DNA from: Chloroflexota bacterium
GTDB taxonomy: Bacteria > Chloroflexota > Anaerolineae > Anaerolineales > Anaerolineaceae
Assembly: GCA_023434145.1 (NCBI GenBank)
Contig: JAEYTI010000026.1
Span: 1 to 9,219, forward strand
Direction of reading: 5' to 3'
Length of the DNA stretch: 9,219 nucleotides
The translations under genes were made by a program, and so were the position numbers. Positions 5,961 to 9,219 of this stretch are shown in pieces (position 1 is the first letter of the stretch; each line of letters starts with the position of its first letter). A model generated the notes under the pieces. It had not been told where the DNA came from and ran no database searches. It was given only the letters and a program-made list of their open reading frames with translations.

Positions 5961-7824
5961 ATGGTTCTCCGACCCAGTTTAGCGAGCCGGTGGTCGTGCG
6001 AGCATTGGGGGAGACACCCGCCAAGAATTTGGCGACAAATTCGGGATCGGTGAGGCTTCCGGCCCAGGCGCCAAAGCCATCGGCCCAGGCACCGAAGCCA
6101 TCGGCCCAGGCACCAAAGCCATCGGCCCAGGCGCCAAACCCACCAGCCCAGGCACCAAAGCCGCCAGCCCAGGCACCAAAGCCGCCGGCCCATGCACCAA
6201 AGCCATCCGCCCAAGCGCCGAAGCCATCGGCCCAGGCACCAAAGCCATCTGCCCATGCGCCGAAGCCATCCGCCCAGGCGCCGAACCCGCCGGCCCAGGC
6301 ACCAAAGCCACCGGCCCAGGCACCAAAGCCGCTGGTCATGTCTTCATAGCCATGAATGCGGAAGGTTCCGGTCTCAGGATCAAAGTAGGAGTGGCCTTCA
6401 TAGTGCTGCACGCCAGCAAGATCCGCCTGGATATCCATGTTGCGGTTTGCATAGCCATTTATGTTGGCGGTCACGGCATCGTAAGCGTTCAGGCGGCCAA
6501 AGCCCTGCTGCCAAACACTGTAGAGAACGTCGGTCTGCTCGGCGTTGATCCAGGGCAGCGAGGTGATCATCAGGCGATACTTCACCTGATCGGGGGACAG
6601 GCTTTCGTTGGCATCGATCACCAGTGCGGCGGCGCCAGATGTCACCGCGGCGGCCTGGGATGTGCCGGCCATCGAGAAGTACTGACCGTGGACCCAGTTG
6701 CCTTCATGGCCTCTGGCGATGTAGCTATTCTTCATCATGGTCGAGAGGATGTGCGCGCCAGGGGCCAGGAGATCAGGCTTGACGAAGCCATCTAACGTTG
6801 GCCCGGCGGCGGAGAACTCGGCCAGGTAGTCATCATTCCAATCGTAGGGGGTGTAATTGTCGGTGAAAGCGCCGACGGTGATCACGTAGGGATTATTGCC
6901 GGGCACCGAAATGGACATTGGATTCGGCCCGGTGTTCCCCGCTGCCACCACAACCGTGATTCCGTTCGCCCATGCCTGCATCACCGCCTGGTTAAGCGGG
7001 TCAGCCCAGTAGGGTGACTGCACAAGAGCGTGCAGCGAGAGGTTCATCACCTTGATGTTATAGCGATCTTTGTTTGCGATGACCCACTGAATACCCTTGA
7101 TCACGGTTTCGTAATTGCCCGCGCCGGTTTCATCCAGCACGCGAACGCCGACGAGGTTCACGCCAGGCGCTACACCGTTCCACTCGCCGTCAGCACCGAT
7201 CGAAGAATTGGCAATGATACCGGCGACGTGGGTGCCGTGTCCGTTGGGATCCACTGGCTTCTTCTTGCCCTGGACGAAATCGACCCACCCAATTTCTTTC
7301 TTGCGGGGTTTGCCGTGCCCGTTACCATTACCGTGACCCTGACCGGGGCTATCGATGAGGTCGGGGTGCATGGCAATACCGGTGTCGAGAATGGCTACAG
7401 AAACCCCATGCCCGGTGACACCCTCAGCCCACACCATGTCCGCGCCGATCACATCCGGATAGTCAGTGGTCGGTTTGCCTTTATCTTTCTTTGGCTTTTT
7501 GCAGTCAATATCATCAAAGCCTTGCGACGAGAGCACGGTAGTAGCATTTTCAGTAACCGCCACACCGGGCATGCTGCGCAGCGCGGCGATTTGCCTTTCG
7601 GGCAGATCCGCCGCTACGCCGTTGATAATTTGAAGGTGCGACGTGACCGTGCCCCCAAAACGCTCAACCAACGAAGCTGCATCAGCGGCAGTTGCGGCCT
7701 GTACGAGCACCGACTGGACATTGGACGATGCATACACTGGGGCCGGGCCGGTAAGGCCGAACAACAGTGTGAAGATCGCCAGCAAAGACAAAACAGTGTG
7801 GAGGACGAACTTTTTGGTGTTCAT
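5959..7824 (-). CDS. Secreted subtilisin-like serine protease (S8) with I9-type propeptide and 13 GFGAWA[G/D] repeats
   Basis: The 621-residue protein begins with a signal peptide (N-terminal Lys pair, hydrophobic core to about 24, probable cleavage after VYA at 30-32). Residues about 36-98 look like an inhibitor I9 propeptide (LVQAATAADAASLVERFGG, ending near VAVTENATTVLS). The catalytic domain shows all subtilase residues: D147 (VAILDTG), H196 (NGHGTHVAG), oxyanion N297 (VVAAGNTGP) and S389 (MAGTSQAAA). A Gly/His/Asn-rich, then Lys-rich insert sits at about 160-176. Residues 499-589 are thirteen heptads GFGAWA[G/D], followed by a 32-residue end without a recognisable LPXTG or membrane anchor. 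I start at the ATG complementary to 7822-7824 because it gives a clean signal peptide and has GGAG (complement of 7832-7835) seven bases before it; the longer frame to 7941 would run through the riboswitch leader. It probably degrades extracellular protein. The gene is convergent with the cyclase gene and controlled by an upstream c-di-GMP-type riboswitch. Confidence 0.93.
   Translation of the reverse strand: MNTKKFVLHTVLSLLAIFTLLFGLTGPAPVYASSNVQSVLVQAATAADAASLVERFGGTVTSHLQIINGVAADLPERQIAALRSMPGVAVTENATTVLSSQGFDDIDCKKPKKDKGKPTTDYPDVIGADMVWAEGVTGHGVSVAILDTGIAMHPDLIDSPGQGHGNGNGHGKPRKKEIGWVDFVQGKKKPVDPNGHGTHVAGIIANSSIGADGEWNGVAPGVNLVGVRVLDETGAGNYETVIKGIQWVIANKDRYNIKVMNLSLHALVQSPYWADPLNQAVMQAWANGITVVVAAGNTGPNPMSISVPGNNPYVITVGAFTDNYTPYDWNDDYLAEFSAAGPTLDGFVKPDLLAPGAHILSTMMKNSYIARGHEGNWVHGQYFSMAGTSQAAAVTSGAAALVIDANESLSPDQVKYRLMITSLPWINAEQTDVLYSVWQQGFGRLNAYDAVTANINGYANRNMDIQADLAGVQHYEGHSYFDPETGTFRIHGYEDMTSGFGAWAGGFGAWAGGFGAWADGFGAWADGFGAWADGFGAWADGFGAWAGGFGAWAGGFGAWAGGFGAWADGFGAWADGFGAWADGFGAWAGSLTDPEFVAKFLAGVSPNARTTTGSLNWVGEP
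6058..6330 (-). repeat. 13 tandem 21-bp units encoding the heptad GFGAWA[G/D]
   Basis: Thirteen uninterrupted in-frame 21-bp units cover residues 499-589 of the protease. From N to C terminus the last residue of each unit runs G G D D D D G G G D D D G; the other six residues never change. At the DNA level the units differ from one another at several synonymous third positions (for example GCA/GCC/GCG for Ala, GGT/GGC/GGG for Gly), so the array is not a freshly expanded identical repeat. There are no spacers, which excludes a CRISPR array. Confidence 0.97.
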
Positions 7825-7842
7825 CAGTTTTCTCCGGAAAAC

Positions 7843-7872
7843 AAAAAAACCTGAATGTCGAAGACTATCAGG
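7843..7872 (-). terminator. Expression-platform intrinsic terminator in the protease leader
   Basis: Read on the minus strand, CCTGA (7872-7868) pairs with TCAGG (7854-7850); inside a two-base mismatch, GTC (7865-7863) pairs with GAC (7859-7857) around a small loop. Seven T residues follow directly (7849-7843). It ends 18 bases before the start codon of the protease and after the riboswitch aptamer, as expected for a transcription-terminating riboswitch. Confidence 0.75.
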
Positions 7873-7908
7873 CGCTAGAGAAATAGGTAGAGAGCGGGGA
7901 GTCTCTCT

Positions 7909-8000
7909 TCCTCTTCGGTGGCCTGGCAGTCGTTGTCGCAAGACAGTAGACCCATAGCTTTGCGTCGCCGGCTTTCGCCGGGTTTGCCGTTATCGGAGGA
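7909..8000 (-). promoter_or_regulatory. c-di-GMP-I riboswitch aptamer (GEMM motif)
   Basis: The minus-strand leader of the protease gene contains the GEMM consensus blocks in order: GGCAAACC (7988-7981), a short stem capped by a GAAA tetraloop (CGGC-GAAA-GCCG, 7980-7969), GACGCAAAGC (7966-7957), GGGTCTA (near 7953-7947), and GCCAGGCCACCGA (7927-7915). TCCTC (8000-7996) can pair with GAGGA (7913-7909) to close helix P1. Compared from memory with the Vibrio cholerae Vc2 aptamer, the base equivalent to G20 is G (7988), that to A47 is A (7961) and that to C92 is C (7918). G at position 20 fits c-di-GMP; the cGAMP-binding GEMM-Ib variants usually have A there. The aptamer is about 92 nt, the usual size. 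A terminator and then the protease start codon follow, so it controls that gene in cis. Confidence 0.88.
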
Positions 8001-8028
8001 CGTTTATATGTCCTTTTTACATAACATT

Positions 8029-8056
8029 ATTATAACGACTTTTTTTGGTAATTCAA
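8029..8056 (-). promoter_or_regulatory. Sigma-70-like promoter of the riboswitch-protease transcript
   Basis: On the minus strand TTGAAT (8056-8051) and a perfect TATAAT (8034-8029) are separated by 16 bases. Transcription would start near 8022, about 20 nt before the aptamer. The surrounding DNA (about 8020-8100) is much richer in A+T than the genes on either side, which favours promoter function. Confidence 0.65.
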
Positions 8057-8193
8057 TAGTTTTAATTGGGTAATTTGTTTATTTGAAATTAACAATTAAT
8101 GCCAATTCGAGAAATGAGTCGCTCGCCGAGAAATACGCACCAATAATGAGCGAATGGTGATAAGATTACCCCCGATTAGGAGGGGATTTCCAT

Positions 8194-9090
8194 ATGCGCT
8201 GGATCAGAGAAATGACGCCGCAGCCAAACGTTGCCCGGTTGTACCGGCAGGCGCTGCTCATTACATTAATTGGCAATATGCTGCTGGCTATCAGCAAGGC
8301 CGCTGTGGCGCTGCTTTCCGGCTCGGTTGCGCTGTATGCGGATGCGGCAAACTCTGTCTCCGACGTGATCTATTCGCTGTTGATGGTATTCGGCCTGTGG
8401 GCTGCGCAGCGCCCGCCAGATCTCTCACATCCGCAGGGTCACAGCCGGTTCGAGCCTCTGGTGGGGCTGATGGTGACGCTTTCGATGGGTTTTGCCGGAT
8501 ACGAGGCGGGGCGCGTAGCGATAAATCGGTTTATCGAGGGCGGGACGGCGGTAGAGCCAGGGTGGCCAACGGCTGTGCTGCTGGCGAGTGCAGTGGTAAA
8601 GATGGGCATGTTCTACGTGATTCGCGGCATTGGCAAGCGCCTGAGCAGCCCCACGCTGATGACCACCGCCCGCGATAATTTGAGCGACGTGATGGCCTCA
8701 TCTGCTGCCTTTCTTGGCGCGCTGGGCAGCACCTTTATCCACCCGCTAACCGACCCAATCGCGGGTGTGTTGGTGGCATTGTGGATCTTTCGTGCCGCGT
8801 TCAGCGCCGCGAAAGAGAACCTGGGTTTTCTCACCGGGGCCGGGGCATCCGCGGAGCTGCGCAATCAAGTGGCAGAAGTGGCTGCGGGCGTGCCCGGCGT
8901 GCAGCGCGTGCACCACACCATGGCGGAATACGTCGGCCCGCGGCTGGTTGTGGATATGCACATCAACGTGAACGGGCAGATGACTCTGGACCAGGCGCAT
9001 GCTATCGCCGACGAAGTGATCTCCCGGCTGGAAAATCTGCCCGAGGTCGACCGGGCCTACGTGCACATCGAGCCAGAAGGGTACGATTAA
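8194..9090 (+). CDS. Cation diffusion facilitator (CDF) family metal efflux transporter
   Basis: The 298-residue protein has the CDF plan: six predicted membrane helices (about 20-205) and a cytosolic C-terminal dimerisation domain (about 215-295). It should export a divalent metal ion in exchange for protons. Helix 2 carries D50 and N53-x3-D57 (YADAANSVSDVI), helix 5 carries D161-x3-D165 (ARDNLSDVM), which together form the transport site. The helix 2 ligand set is N-x3-D rather than the H-x3-D of zinc exporters such as ZitB or the D-x3-D of FieF; this N-D/D-D combination is reported for Mn-type CDFs, so manganese (or iron) is a reasonable but unproven substrate. The C-terminal domain has the usual pattern VPGVQRVHH...VVDMHINV...AHAIADEV...VHIEP with several histidines. 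The ATG has a strong Shine-Dalgarno AGGAGGGG (8178-8185) eight bases upstream, partly complementary to CCCCC at 8169-8173, which might limit its access. It appears to be transcribed alone. Confidence 0.93.
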   Translation: MRWIREMTPQPNVARLYRQALLITLIGNMLLAISKAAVALLSGSVALYADAANSVSDVIYSLLMVFGLWAAQRPPDLSHPQGHSRFEPLVGLMVTLSMGFAGYEAGRVAINRFIEGGTAVEPGWPTAVLLASAVVKMGMFYVIRGIGKRLSSPTLMTTARDNLSDVMASSAAFLGALGSTFIHPLTDPIAGVLVALWIFRAAFSAAKENLGFLTGAGASAELRNQVAEVAAGVPGVQRVHHTMAEYVGPRLVVDMHINVNGQMTLDQAHAIADEVISRLENLPEVDRAYVHIEPEGYD

Positions 9091-9095
9091 GTATT

Positions 9096-9128
9096 GGGGC
9101 TGTCTGAAAAGTAAATTCAGACAGCCCC
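9096..9128. repeat. Perfect 13-bp inverted repeat, probable IS end / hairpin
   Basis: GGGGCTGTCTGAA (9096-9108) and TTCAGACAGCCCC (9116-9128) are exact reverse complements around a seven-base loop. No T-tract follows on the + strand (CTTGATTC), so it is a poor intrinsic terminator for the transporter. Its position beyond the stop of a transposase-like tail and the GGGGCTGTC start resemble the terminal inverted repeat of an IS, here doubled into a hairpin that would also block transcription entering the element. Confidence 0.7.
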
Positions 9129-9160
9129 CTTGATTCAAAAAAGTTGGTTTTGAAAAAGGA

Positions 9161-9192
9161 AAAAAAATGGCGATCAGGCGCTCGCCATTTTT
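9161..9192 (-). terminator. Intrinsic terminator overlapping the transposase stop
   Basis: AAAAATGGCGA (9163-9173) and TCGCCATTTTT (9182-9192) form an 11-bp stem with an eight-base loop that contains the transposase stop codon. On the minus strand the stem leads into seven T residues (9167-9161). The A and T runs on both flanks mean it may also act on the + strand. Confidence 0.65.
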
Positions 9193-9218
9193 GCGAAATT
9201 ATGGGCGATGCAGAGCAG
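9174..9218 (-). CDS. Probable DDE transposase, last 14 codons (rest outside window)
   Basis: Read from 9218 downwards, the minus strand gives LLCIAHNFAKMASA and then TGA at 9176-9174. An ending of the type L-L-C-x-A-H/Y-N-x-x-K-M/L is common in DDE transposases of the IS1182 / IS4-like groups, where it lies just after the last catalytic Glu helix. The fragment is short, so the call rests on this ending together with the inverted repeat 45 bp beyond the stop and the terminator immediately after it. Frame integrity upstream cannot be judged. Confidence 0.5.
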   Translation of the reverse strand: MLCIAHNFAKMASA

Positions 9219-9219
9219 A

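Larger units (their letters stand above)
7825..8193. other. Divergent intergenic region between protease and CDF transporter
   Basis: This 369-bp gap holds, on the minus strand, the promoter, riboswitch and terminator of the protease, occupying about 7825-8056. The part toward the transporter (8057-8193) is AT-rich, then contains TCGCTC (8119-8124) and GAGCGA (8148-8153), which could pair with a 23-base loop. I could not find a convincing + strand promoter; AATAAT at 8142-8147 lacks a good -35 box. I see no further coding sequence. Confidence 0.6.
9096..9219 (-). mobile_element. Right end of an insertion sequence (partial)
   Basis: The last 124 bases combine a terminal inverted-repeat hairpin (9096-9128), a minus-strand transposase-like C terminus (9174-9218) and its own terminator hairpin (9163-9192). 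The element begins only about 5 bp after the stop codon of the CDF gene and continues beyond the window. IS1182-like is my best guess from the sequence of the tail and the end; the family cannot be settled without the rest. Confidence 0.55.

Noticed and set aside
6058..6330. CRISPR array
   Set aside because: The 21-bp units are contiguous with no spacers and stay in frame within a protein.
5918..6349. Proline-rich 143-residue reading frame on the + strand
   Set aside because: It is the antisense reading of the protease heptad repeats (PSAQAPK units are the complement of GFGAWA), with no ribosome binding site; the minus-strand protein has clear catalytic motifs.
7030..7854. 274-codon + strand open frame
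   Set aside because: It is antisense to the subtilase catalytic domain, which shows all catalytic residues on the minus strand.
7825..7941. Protease start at 7941, extending the protein by 39 residues
   Set aside because: The extension would translate through the riboswitch 3' end and its terminator; the internal ATG at 7824 starts a normal signal peptide and has a Shine-Dalgarno sequence.
7909..8000. cGAMP (GEMM-Ib) specificity of the riboswitch
   Set aside because: The base aligned with position 20 of Vc2 appears to be G (7988), typical of c-di-GMP binders; cGAMP variants usually carry A. Alignment was done by eye, so this needs checking.
8057..8193. Metal-responsive (yybP-ykoY type) riboswitch before the CDF gene
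   Set aside because: I could not find the conserved loop sequences of that family; only a weak long-loop stem and a short CCCC/GGGG pairing at the ribosome binding site are present.

Overview
The window looks like a piece of a moderately GC-rich bacterial chromosome. The mix of a group 4 [NiFe]-hydrogenase operon, a very large cyclase/ATPase/TPR signalling protein, a c-di-GMP riboswitch and a secreted repeat-bearing subtilase would fit an anaerobic Chloroflexota (Anaerolineae-like) genome. That assignment is inference from gene content; no rRNA or marker gene is present.

Layout. Positions 1-2211 (+) are the 3' part of a tightly packed hydrogenase operon: the end of the [NiFe] large subunit, a NuoH/HycD-type membrane subunit, a two-cluster ferredoxin subunit, and a HycI-type maturation endopeptidase. 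The large subunit ends in a DPCxxC nickel-ligand motif followed by a 32-residue tail, the kind of extension that a HycI protease removes, so substrate and processing enzyme are encoded together. Positions 2290-5826 (+) hold one 1178-residue protein: zinc ribbon, class III nucleotidyl cyclase domain, AAA/STAND-type ATPase and a long TPR tail, an arrangement like that of soluble adenylyl cyclase. A strong intrinsic terminator follows at 5885-5916.

Positions 5959-7824 (-) encode a secreted subtilase (S8) with an I9-type propeptide and 13 perfect-length copies of a seven-residue GFGAWA[G/D] repeat near the C terminus. Its 5' leader (about 7825-8022, minus strand) holds a GEMM / c-di-GMP-I riboswitch followed by an intrinsic terminator just before the start codon, with a good sigma-70-like promoter upstream. 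This riboswitch-controlled secreted protease is the most interesting part of the window.

Positions 8194-9090 (+) encode a cation diffusion facilitator, divergent from the protease. A few bases after its stop there is a perfect 13-bp inverted repeat and then, on the minus strand, the last codons of a probable transposase. The window therefore ends inside an insertion sequence that abuts the transporter gene.

Together: the first block is energy metabolism (hydrogen production or ion-coupled hydrogenase), the middle is signalling (possible cAMP synthesis plus ATPase/TPR), and the protease is an extracellular activity under second-messenger control. No functional link between these blocks is demonstrated by the sequence.
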